Below, piece by piece: positions 1 to 6,825 of a stretch of 36,691 nt of DNA (positions are counted from its first letter, which is position 1; each line of letters opens with the position of its first letter). The position numbers and the translations under genes are program-made. This DNA is from Desulfobacteraceae bacterium (GTDB taxonomy: Bacteria; Desulfobacterota; Desulfobacteria; Desulfobacterales; Desulfobacteraceae). Under the pieces are notes generated by a model. The model worked only from the letters and a program-made list of their open reading frames with translations. It had not been told where the DNA came from and did no database searches. The stretch is taken from positions 1 to 36,691 of the forward strand of contig JADGEQ010000057.1 of the NCBI GenBank assembly GCA_016744295.1, in the 5' to 3' direction.

Positions 1-387
1 GCCGTCCGGAAGCTCAACCTGAAATTCTCCAAAATCCACCTGGGCCTGATGACCTGGGTCTGTTTCAAACCGCATATAGGCAATTCTTTGTTTGTGTTTT
101 TTTAATCTCCCGACTTTGCGTTTTACAGTTTCGTAGCTGCCGGAATATCCCTGATTCACCAGTCGATCGTATACCCAGGTGGCGGTATAATACTCATCCT
201 CGTCAAGCCAGGCCTTGATCGTGTTGTGATATGGATCAAGAATACTTTTCCGTTGATATGGCTTCGGGTTCTTCAAGCAACTTTCCGGGGCTTCGATATA
301 CTTTTTTACAGTGTTTCTACTGAAGCCGAGTTTGCGGGCGATGGCCCTTTGAGTCAAGCCTGACCTGTGCAGATCCAAAATGTCCAA
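1..387 (-). CDS. istA: IS21-family transposase IstA, N-terminal part (cut by window edge)
   Basis: The transposase acts on the ends of its own element. Reading the minus strand gives a helix-turn-helix (GLTQRAIARKLGFSRNTVKK, residues about 8-27) followed by the start of the DDE integrase core; the first catalytic aspartate lies in AQVDFGEF near the window edge. No ATG is in frame. I place the start at a TTG at 387, six bases after an AAGGAG ribosome-binding site. IstA proteins are usually 400-500 aa, so only about the first quarter is seen. The reading frame is intact as far as it goes. The family call is firm; the exact start is inferred. Confidence 0.85.
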   Translation of the reverse strand, partial: MDILDLHRSGLTQRAIARKLGFSRNTVKKYIEAPESCLKNPKPYQRKSILDPYHNTIKAWLDEDEYYTATWVYDRLVNQGYSGSYETVKRKVGRLKKHKQRIAYMRFETDPGHQAQVDFGEFQVELPDG

Positions 388-457
388 AATGATCTCCTTT
401 TTTTCATAAGCTCTCCACTATTATCCCGGATAAAATTTATAACATATGCATTTACCC

Positions 458-508
458 GGGAAATTGAACAGGGGGGAGTGAACCTGCGGTCCCCCCTGTT
501 CAATTCCC
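458..508. repeat. Long perfect-stem hairpin upstream of istA
   Basis: Arms 458-476 and 491-508 are complementary (GAATTGAACAGGGGGG and its complement) with a single bulged A, around a 14-nt loop. It lies between the element end and istA. Such a stem could block read-through transcription or translation into the transposase from outside; that role is inference. I know of no requirement for it in IS21 transposition. Confidence 0.7.
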
Positions 509-512
509 TAGT

Positions 513-556
513 GGCTCATTTTCTAATGACCATTTTTGGCTCAATTTAACATGACC
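513..556. repeat. IS21 multiple terminal repeats (two copies)
   Basis: Two direct repeats, 513-531 and 538-556, share GGCTCA, six to eight AT-rich bases, then ATGACC. Tandem end repeats of this size are typical IstA binding sites in IS21-family elements. They support placing the tip at 563. Confidence 0.7.
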
Positions 557-563
557 ATCGACA

Positions 564-785
564 CCTTTGGGAGGAACCGATTTTTTTCTTGATTTATCCT
601 GGAACGTAGTTACAAAATTTGTGGTGTTCAAAGAAATATATTAACTTAAACCGTTTGGTATAAGAGGGAATTGGCCCGATAATTTACAGAAAAAAATTTG
701 CATTATCTCTTTCTCTGAAATTATAGACACAAAATAATAGTTCAATCATGTATGATTACATTCTTTATGAATCTCATATCTTTTT
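564..785. other. AT-rich gap with no recognisable gene
   Basis: This lies between the IS21 tip and a possible small membrane-protein ORF. I see no ORF of credible length, no repeat and no RNA-like fold. The composition resembles the defence block to its right rather than the housekeeping genes, so it is probably the remainder of the same accessory DNA, cut by the IS insertion. Confidence 0.5.
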
Positions 786-905
786 TTAATGTTTAGGATC
801 CACTCCGGCTAAAAATGCCAAAAAAAACATAATAACTGAAATAAGAGCCCATAGAACATGAACATCTGCGGCTTGCCCGTCAGGATGTTCGTTGTTGAGC
901 TTCAT
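786..905 (-). CDS. Possible 39-aa single-span membrane protein
   Basis: An ATG at 905 opens a 39-codon frame whose second half is a clear hydrophobic helix (VLWALISVIMFFLAFLAG, residues 17-34) with a short charged tail, DPKH. The N-terminal part is polar. The frame is open further upstream, to about 955, and stays protein-like there, so it may be the end of a longer, broken gene. I see no ribosome-binding site before the ATG, which lowers confidence. The attC-like hairpin at 851-900 lies inside the first third. No family recognised. Confidence 0.3.
   Translation of the reverse strand: MKLNNEHPDGQAADVHVLWALISVIMFFLAFLAGVDPKH
851..900 (-). repeat. attC-like recombination hairpin D
   Basis: In plus-strand terms: AAC (855-857), AT, arm GAACATCTGCGG (860-871), loop CTTGC, arm CCG-t-CAG-g-ATGTTC (877-890), GTT, GTTGAGC (894-900). 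The arms pair 12 of 12 with two bulges, T880 and G884, the same bases and order as the extrahelical T and G of classical attC bottom strands. The minus-strand outer box GCTCAAC fits RYYYAAC. The GTT-side box (GTTCTAT) is degenerate. It lies downstream of the Mrr-like gene in gene orientation. Confidence 0.55.
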
Positions 906-914
906 CCAACAAGA

Positions 915-932
915 GTCAACTAAAGATTTGAC
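915..932. repeat. GTCAA-N8-TTGAC dyad, left copy
   Basis: GTCAA (915-919), eight bases, TTGAC (928-932), followed by CC. A matching dyad with the same spacing sits in inverted orientation at the other side of the defence block (735-754 past 10000). It separates the GCCTAAC at the Mrr gene stop from hairpin D. It could be an end of a mobile unit, a REP-like repeat or an operator; the sequence alone does not decide. Confidence 0.5.
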
Positions 933-971
933 CCTTTTTTTTAAATGAAGGCCTGCCCCCTATGCTTTTTG

Positions 972-2363
972 TTAGGCATTTTCACGTAATTCTCCAGAAC
1001 GATTTGTTAATACACCGCGAGCGAATCTAAGCTGTTCCACTAACTCATTTTTCTTTTTAGGGGCGTCTCCGGAATTACCAAGAGGGCAATACTCACCTTT
1101 GGCAACAAGACCAATTTCGCACTTACTTTCGGAAGAATTAAGAATAAACTCCTTCTCTTCTTCTTTGATAGGCTCCATCAGGAACCTATTAAAATAACTA
1201 TTTTCTTCATTTTTAGACATGTGACTGACTTTGGAGCAGTAATTCTCGCTACAATGTATGCTAAGCTCATGGTAAATTGTGTTGAAAATTGGTTCATAGC
1301 GATTAAATCTCAATTCATCAGTGAGTTCGATATCTGATTCAGAGAATTCTTCAGGATTGAATAATACCTTGGCAGCGAGTTCTTCTCCTGACCTGAGAAG
1401 CAAGCATTGCATAATATATGATAATCCCTGAATTAAGGGACTCTGATCCCTATTGAGGGCACTGCATTTAAATATAAATGGATACACATATAGCATACCT
1501 GTTGCGGCAACTGAGAATAACCTTACTTCGTCTATTTCCAAACCCCACTGATGCTTATTAATATCTCCATATGCCACCTCCGCCAGAGTTGCAATTAGTG
1601 TAAGATATGAGTTTTCGTAATATTCTTCTCTTTTGATCCATAGCTCGTCCAACTCCCCACCTGCTGGTAAAAGCATAAGGTTTGAAAATTTAGACTCGAT
1701 AACTTTGCATCGACCAGTGAATGCCAATGAGGACGGAAGGAACTTAGCCAAGGTTCGCGGATTTTTCCGTAGAAGTAGCTCTAAATCATGGCCTTGCCAC
1801 ACCGAAACACATGGCGTTTTATGAGTATTTTGAAATTCTTTAATCCAATCCAACGTTGGATTGGAGATGGTTTTATTAGTAACAATAATTACATTGTCTT
1901 TCGAGTTATTTCCAGCAGCATTCAAGATAGTCCCTTGAACTTGAGATTTCTCTAGTTGGTTTTTCCGATATTTTACTTCAAACCAATATTTTTCTTCCTT
2001 AGATGCGGCAGGCAGCACTGTCCAGAATGTTGCCTCTAAATCCCGTCCCCCATCAGTTGCAGAATTTCCTTCGCCACCTTTTCTCCATGACAAATTTGAA
2101 AACCCCATTTCATCAAGTAAGTGAAATACAAGGTTTTCCAACTCAACTGGACTAATTTCTGAAAAGTCTAATTGTTCCTGTAAGAAATCAATGTCTGTGA
2201 GAGTGATTGATATATCCATTATATGTGTGCTCTGATTTATATTGTTAATAACGTTTCCAAATAAGCGGCATCGCCCGCTTCTTTTGGCTTGTTGAGATTT
2301 TTTAATATCTATACCCATTGCTTGTCGCATACAGTCACGGCAGTTGGGTTTCTGCTCTTTCAT
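972..2363 (-). CDS. Mrr-like restriction endonuclease family protein
   Basis: A predicted PD-(D/E)XK nuclease of the Mrr/type IV kind, 463 aa. The core is at about residues 75-165: GGRDLE gives Asp108, and WFEVKYR gives Glu129 and Lys131, followed by a strand with NVIIVTNK. The N-terminus has a CRDC pair, and residues about 200-440 are a helical domain I do not recognise that might sense the target or regulate the nuclease. The ATG overlaps the stop of the DUF4145 gene (ATGA), so the two are translationally coupled and probably act together. The stop codon TAA is embedded in GCCTAAC (971-977), a perfect attC outer box, as in many integron cassettes. Role in defence is inferred from family and context. 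Confidence 0.75.
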   Translation of the reverse strand: MKEQKPNCRDCMRQAMGIDIKKSQQAKRSGRCRLFGNVINNINQSTHIMDISITLTDIDFLQEQLDFSEISPVELENLVFHLLDEMGFSNLSWRKGGEGNSATDGGRDLEATFWTVLPAASKEEKYWFEVKYRKNQLEKSQVQGTILNAAGNNSKDNVIIVTNKTISNPTLDWIKEFQNTHKTPCVSVWQGHDLELLLRKNPRTLAKFLPSSLAFTGRCKVIESKFSNLMLLPAGGELDELWIKREEYYENSYLTLIATLAEVAYGDINKHQWGLEIDEVRLFSVAATGMLYVYPFIFKCSALNRDQSPLIQGLSYIMQCLLLRSGEELAAKVLFNPEEFSESDIELTDELRFNRYEPIFNTIYHELSIHCSENYCSKVSHMSKNEENSYFNRFLMEPIKEEEKEFILNSSESKCEIGLVAKGEYCPLGNSGDAPKKKNELVEQLRFARGVLTNRSGELRENA

Positions 2364-3130
2364 TTTTTCTTGGCTTTTGTTGGCCCCTTGGTCTTATTAA
2401 TCTGCTTCGCCAATTTCTTAATCTTAATTGTCTTTTTCACAAATAAGTCCTGCAAAATTTCTTCCATTATTTCATAAGCATCTAACACATCATCTCTTGT
2501 AACCACCTTATTGCTGTGGCTTCCCGCATTCCCAAGCCATTTGACTGCGAAAAACAAGTCTTGTAGGTGTTTGTGTTTAGCTGGAAGCAACTCGATTCTT
2601 AGATGTAATGCTAAAAATGTACGCTTCTTACCTACCTTATAGCGTTTTATTTTTAGATGCGTTAACAGATTTTCTAATGCTATTCGAACGTGATTGGCAG
2701 CTGATGGAGAGTCACTAAAGAATAACGAGAATGACTTTTCGATTTCTTCGGAAACATTGTCCGGAGTGCCGCTGGGACAAAGGAATAATTTAAGATGCGG
2801 CGAGAAATGCTTCGGTGCAAAAAAATCTTTCCATGTCTGAGATGGAGACCCATCTTCATCATATTCAAAATCAACGTCTACAGCGCCAGTACCGGTATTC
2901 GCTACGGTATCCTTGCAGGCAGGATTTGTGCATTCCAGTAAACAAGAATAGACATAGCTAATCCAATCAGGGTCCCAAGCTGGATGCCCATGCGCCTTCT
3001 TTGACTCTTTGGTCTCTTCAGCATGGAATGTATCTGCTTTTACTTTGAGGAGGCCTTTCATGCATGAAGGACATGTCCAGCGTGATAAGCTATTTCTTTT
3101 AAATGGCAATTTATATGCTTTTCTATCCAA
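2360..3130 (-). CDS. DUF4145 domain protein with N-terminal zinc ribbon
   Basis: 256 aa. Two Cys pairs (CPSC at 20-23; CLLEC and C72 at 63-72) suggest a zinc ribbon, followed by a helical region (about 120-230) that matches the DUF4145 pattern, including a basic segment and the stretch AVKWLGNAGSH. DUF4145 domains often accompany restriction-type nucleases; no molecular activity is established that I can name. The start is a TTG at 3130 with AGGAG eight bases upstream. It begins about 20 bases after the GTT of hairpin C, as expected for the first gene of an integron cassette. The C-terminus is lysine-rich. Its stop overlaps the nuclease start, so I infer one functional module. Confidence 0.7.
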   Translation of the reverse strand: MDRKAYKLPFKRNSLSRWTCPSCMKGLLKVKADTFHAEETKESKKAHGHPAWDPDWISYVYSCLLECTNPACKDTVANTGTGAVDVDFEYDEDGSPSQTWKDFFAPKHFSPHLKLFLCPSGTPDNVSEEIEKSFSLFFSDSPSAANHVRIALENLLTHLKIKRYKVGKKRTFLALHLRIELLPAKHKHLQDLFFAVKWLGNAGSHSNKVVTRDDVLDAYEIMEEILQDLFVKKTIKIKKLAKQINKTKGPTKAKKK

Positions 3131-3145
3131 GCTACTGTCTCCTAT

Positions 3146-3227
3146 GGCTAACCTAAATCACCAGCTGCCAAAAGCGATGTGAGGAACGAGCTTTGCTTTT
3201 GGCTGTCTGTGTGCATTTGCGTTGTTT
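3146..3227 (-). repeat. attC-like recombination hairpin C
   Basis: In plus-strand terms: AAC (3150-3152), CT, AAATCAC...GCCAAAAGC (3155-3175), a 19-nt terminal region, GCTTTTGGC (3195-3203), ...GTG-c-ATTT (3211-3218), GC, GTT (3221-3223). The inner stem of nine pairs and the outer AAAT/ATTT stem are separated by an irregular part, and the bulged C3214 sits at the same place as in hairpins A and B. The longer loop resembles the variable terminal structure of larger attC sites. Outer boxes fit the attC consensus only loosely beyond AAC/GTT. It lies between the HD gene and the DUF4145 gene. Confidence 0.55.
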
Positions 3228-3289
3228 GAAATTCTTTAAAAATATGGTTTAACTTGGTGTCCAATTTTTGGGAAGGATCGTATATTTCC

Positions 3290-4615
3290 CTAACCTGCCT
3301 GCATTACTACGTTATTAATACCCCAAGCTTTTAAGTTCAAATACCCATAGCGAGCATTAAAAAATTCATCCTGTTCAAATGGGAGTCGAGAACGCTTAAA
3401 AGCCAAATCTTTCGTTTTCATCTTGTAATTGATATTTAAGGAATTTCCATGCAAATGTATTTCTGTATATTCACATGCGTGGTCATAACTTAATTCCACA
3501 TTTCCCGTTTTCTTCCCCAAGAATTTCCCTACAGGCCTTTCAAAATCCTGTAAGACATCAGCGAATGTGATCAGTGCAGATAAAGGGTCGACTTTGGCAT
3601 CCAACCTAAGATGTGGCCGCTCTGGGATTTTGCCTTTTCCATGATAAATTTTACTCATGTCATGCATCATGATAGCTACTGCTGCCCATTCCACGCATAA
3701 CTGACGAATCGGACTAATATTCTTATCTGGGAACTTTCGTATGCTGTCATTCATGAATAAAAATCCAAGTGCGCCTGGAAAACCATGTGTACCTGTAATT
3801 GCTTTTTGAGTTTGCTCTTTTATTTCCTTTTCCCAATCAGCAGGGGTGCTTGGAGTTGGTTTGATGTAACCATTCATTGCCATATAGATAAGTCGTTTTT
3901 TAAATGAATTCAGAATGGAGTGTTCTATAGCCTCTTCTTTAATCATTGCCGGCGTAGTTATAGTTTCTAATTTATCACCAAGCAGTCCAACATATTGCCA
4001 AGGATATCCGAGATCATGAAACACTGCTGCAAGATATGCTGTTTCAACAAAGAGTTGTGTCCATAGCCATTCTTGTAATTTTCCAGGCTTTAACCAGACT
4101 GATTTTTCTGAAAGGCCACATTCCAGCAAAAAATTTTTAAGATATGCCGTCTCTTCAAATCGGAGTATCTCATCAATACACGTTTTTAATAACCTGTTAT
4201 TTGATGGTAGAGTTAGGCCAGTGCGTCCTCGTTTGATAGGTTGTCCAAGAAGTTTGAGTACAATATATGCAGTTAGAGGCTGGTGCAACACATGATCTCT
4301 TTGGAACTTGTGCCAGTCGACAGTTGCTATCCAGTCCTCTGTGATAACTTCCGGCAATATAAACCGGTATGCTGGAAAACTTAGCGAGGCATAGCCAAGC
4401 GTTTTTGATTGGATTGGATAAACTTTGTGAAAATACTCCTTATTCGTTCGCATTTTCAATTCATCAAATGCATTCCCAATATCATTTTTATCATTCAGAT
4501 GTTTTGCTTCCAGCTTTTTATAGCGTATTCTGTCAACTTTTGTGAACGGTGAAAGAAAAGATGTTGGGGTATACTTTAGGTTATTTGTTTTATAATCTGA
4601 TAATGAAAATCGCAT
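3290..4615 (-). CDS. HD-domain protein paired with a ParA-like NTPase
   Basis: 441 aa from the chosen start. HD-superfamily metal phosphohydrolase pattern: HVLHQPL (His108/His111), VFHDLGYPW (His200-Asp201), IMMHDMSK (His318-Asp319) and FADVLQDFERP (Asp353). HD proteins of this kind hydrolyse phosphate esters or nucleotides; the substrate here is unknown. I chose the ATG at 4615 because it overlaps the stop of the upstream NTPase gene as TAATG. An in-frame ATG seven codons earlier (4636) is the alternative. There is no signal peptide, so it should be cytoplasmic. The tight coupling means the two proteins are made in fixed ratio and probably form a module: NTPase as sensor or switch, HD enzyme as effector (inference). 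Confidence 0.7.
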   Translation of the reverse strand: MRFSLSDYKTNNLKYTPTSFLSPFTKVDRIRYKKLEAKHLNDKNDIGNAFDELKMRTNKEYFHKVYPIQSKTLGYASLSFPAYRFILPEVITEDWIATVDWHKFQRDHVLHQPLTAYIVLKLLGQPIKRGRTGLTLPSNNRLLKTCIDEILRFEETAYLKNFLLECGLSEKSVWLKPGKLQEWLWTQLFVETAYLAAVFHDLGYPWQYVGLLGDKLETITTPAMIKEEAIEHSILNSFKKRLIYMAMNGYIKPTPSTPADWEKEIKEQTQKAITGTHGFPGALGFLFMNDSIRKFPDKNISPIRQLCVEWAAVAIMMHDMSKIYHGKGKIPERPHLRLDAKVDPLSALITFADVLQDFERPVGKFLGKKTGNVELSYDHACEYTEIHLHGNSLNINYKMKTKDLAFKRSRLPFEQDEFFNARYGYLNLKAWGINNVVMQAG

Positions 4616-6648
4616 TATTTCTGCAGCCCCCAACATTGAATGATATTCTTGAGTGCCTTATCAAAATCCACAAAATACTGCGCTTCTGATAATACACTTG
4701 ATGATTTTTCCCTTACGGCATTATATGATAGTGTCTTATGAAGGATGACATCTTCAGCTATCTTTTTAACATAAGGTAAGGTATTGGGTTTTTCATTTTC
4801 AAACTCTACCATGGTTTGTATCAACCAAATCAAGAACCGGGAATCCTCAGGAAGTTTCATAAGACGAGCTTGGGCGGAAGTGAAGGCATGAAAAAAGTCG
4901 AGGAACTCATTTTCTGCTCTATAAATAAGTCGTTTCGAAAACTCAAAGTTATGATACATTTCTTTGATACTCTTTTTACTTTTGAGTTTTGAAGATAAGA
5001 TACGGGGCAGTTCATGATATTTATTTTCCGCTCCCTCAATAAATCTCATTTCCATTTTTATTATTGTTCGGAAGAAATCTAAAAACTCCTCTTGTATTGG
5101 CATTTTTCTTTCAAAAGGAATAGGAAGTGATGCGATAAGATAGAAGATAGTGTTCTGAATTTCTTGATATTCTTTTTTGTTTTTCAATGGAATATCTAAC
5201 ATGTGCATGATTTTATCAAGGCGATAAAAACCCTTCTCTTCCACCATCCTTTCATCTTCAAAATCTTCCCAATACATTTCTTTAAAAAATGGATGGTCTG
5301 AATTTGCCATAAGGTTATAAAATGTTGCCTGCAAGTTTGCAATGATGTGTTTGGGTTGCCAATCGTCATCTATGAGGTCCGCAAGATAATCAAGATCATT
5401 AGCCCTCATTGCATCTATTGCATCATCAATAATATCTTGGAACTGGCTGATATAATTATTCATATTACGAAATGATTTTGGCGAAGTTACTTCGGTTATA
5501 CTCAGGAAATTTTTATCATAAAACATCTCTTTTTTTGGCATTAGAAGCTTATATAGCTTACTGCTCCATTTACCCCTGGAGCGTCTCTTTGACATTCCTG
5601 ACTGCAAAAATTGATATTCAATGTATGGATCATATTTGATCATGCGTTTTGACCATTCACGTGAATAGTGCCCGCCTAAAAGATTCAAGAATGGAAAAGT
5701 ATCTCTATGGAGATCTGGCCTGTATGTTCTTCTGTGCTTAAACACAGTTTTAGGAACACGATTCACGATTACCCCGAGATATTTTTCAGGAAATTCTAAG
5801 TATTCATTCCCTGGCTTTTGAGGATCATTATAAAAAGCAAAAGGCACATGAAACTGGTTCGCCTTTTTGTCAAAGGATTCTTCGTATTCGGTTAACTTGA
5901 CGAAAAAATTTCCAGTCATCAAAGAATAATCCAGGTTTTCACCATTTCCATTCTTTGCTTTCAAGAATTCACGACTTGTATTCCATTTTTCTTTATATCG
6001 GTCATGTAGAACTGAAATTGCCATTGCACAGGATTGCATGTCTTGGTTATCAAGGCTTGTCACCAACAGAAATTTTCCGATTTCCGGTCCAAGGTCAGTA
6101 AGCCAGTCCTGAACTGCGGGAGCAATACCCACGTAGCCAGGAGAATTATCAAGGACAACCGCAATAGGTTTGTTATCTGTTGCTGCTTCAAAATCTTCTA
6201 TCAGTTCTTTTAAAAAATCCACAAACCAGTAACCATGAAGTTGGTCAAATAGGACTGCAGGACTACATATGGTCGTAGTTTTTCCATCGGGAGCATATAT
6301 CTGAGAGCCCAAAATGTTGATTTTTTTCAGATCGATATTAAAGCTTTCCTTTATGTTCTTGGCTTGAAATGAAGGGATTTTATTACCATTCATGAAATTG
6401 TCTTCAAAAAGTTTCAAAAGGTTTGCCTTTACCTTCTCGTTATTCTTGGCGATTGTCAGTATATTTAAACAATTATTCCAGAATGGAGAATCTGCACAAT
6501 CGGAAATATTTGTACCTGTTATATCAGTATCAATCAACAAAACAGTATAGCCTTCTTTAAGAAGATTTTTGCTGATGCACAATGCAGCCGTTGTTTTTCC
6601 TACCCCACCTTTGCGAGATTCAACACTAATAATGATATTTCTTTTCAT
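4615..6648 (-). CDS. Large ParA/MinD-like P-loop NTPase (677 aa)
   Basis: The N-terminal 250 residues are a ParA/MinD-type domain: deviant Walker A KGGVGKTT (13-20), LLIDTDITGTN (Asp40 and Asp42), and a Walker B-like strand VVLDNSPGY near residue 170. Partition ParA proteins are 200-300 aa; here more than 400 extra helical residues follow, with no family I recognise, suggesting an added sensing or docking part. A ribosome-binding AAGG precedes the ATG by nine bases. The gene starts about 120 bases after hairpin B, with no parB-like partner or centromere-like repeat nearby, so plasmid partition is unlikely. Its only partner is the HD gene, overlapped by one base. A defence role is inferred from the neighbourhood. 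Confidence 0.7.
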   Translation of the reverse strand: MKRNIIISVESRKGGVGKTTAALCISKNLLKEGYTVLLIDTDITGTNISDCADSPFWNNCLNILTIAKNNEKVKANLLKLFEDNFMNGNKIPSFQAKNIKESFNIDLKKINILGSQIYAPDGKTTTICSPAVLFDQLHGYWFVDFLKELIEDFEAATDNKPIAVVLDNSPGYVGIAPAVQDWLTDLGPEIGKFLLVTSLDNQDMQSCAMAISVLHDRYKEKWNTSREFLKAKNGNGENLDYSLMTGNFFVKLTEYEESFDKKANQFHVPFAFYNDPQKPGNEYLEFPEKYLGVIVNRVPKTVFKHRRTYRPDLHRDTFPFLNLLGGHYSREWSKRMIKYDPYIEYQFLQSGMSKRRSRGKWSSKLYKLLMPKKEMFYDKNFLSITEVTSPKSFRNMNNYISQFQDIIDDAIDAMRANDLDYLADLIDDDWQPKHIIANLQATFYNLMANSDHPFFKEMYWEDFEDERMVEEKGFYRLDKIMHMLDIPLKNKKEYQEIQNTIFYLIASLPIPFERKMPIQEEFLDFFRTIIKMEMRFIEGAENKYHELPRILSSKLKSKKSIKEMYHNFEFSKRLIYRAENEFLDFFHAFTSAQARLMKLPEDSRFLIWLIQTMVEFENEKPNTLPYVKKIAEDVILHKTLSYNAVREKSSSVLSEAQYFVDFDKALKNIIQCWGLQK

Positions 6649-6763
6649 TTTAATTTGCCTTGATAATTGAAGATTCGATCCTTATATACTTCCTTTTATT
6701 AAATTCTAAGCACGATTTATATCTGCTATTTTTTCATTTTTTTCCACTAAATACCTTATTGGT

Positions 6764-6815
6764 TTTGAACACGAAAAATCTGCGGCGAAGTCCGTAGCAT
6801 TTTTGTTGTTAGGAT
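6764..6815 (-). repeat. attC-like recombination hairpin B
   Basis: In plus-strand terms: AAC (6768-6770), ACG, arm AAAAATCTGCGG (6774-6785), loop CGAAGT, arm CCGTAG-c-ATTTTT (6792-6804), GTT, GTTAGGAT (6808-6815). Arms pair 12 of 12 with one G-T wobble and one bulged base, C798 past 6000. Geometry is identical to hairpin A. It starts 10 bases after the stop of the nuclease-STAND gene. Because the minus strand has a GC stem followed by TTTTT, it could also work as an intrinsic terminator; the two readings are not exclusive. Confidence 0.6.
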
Positions 6816-6825
6816 AAATTGGCCA

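Larger units (their letters stand above)
1..563 (-). mobile_element. IS21-family insertion sequence, left (istA-proximal) end
   Basis: The element enters from beyond the left edge and ends at about 563, where the minus strand begins with TGT. The evidence is an IstA-type transposase gene plus two near-identical 19-bp terminal repeats just inside the end, a known IS21-family feature. The other end and the istB helper ATPase are outside the window, so the target duplication cannot be read. The element forms the left border of the AT-rich defence block. Confidence 0.8.

Noticed and set aside
4615..6648. Plasmid-type partition ParA
   Set aside because: The protein is more than twice ParA length, with no ParB or iteron-like repeats; the partner is an HD protein.
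6764..6815. Hairpin B as only a rho-independent terminator
   Set aside because: The minus strand has a GC stem then TTTTT, so it may terminate, but hairpins A, C and D share its geometry without T-tracts and sit in positions where a terminator is not needed.
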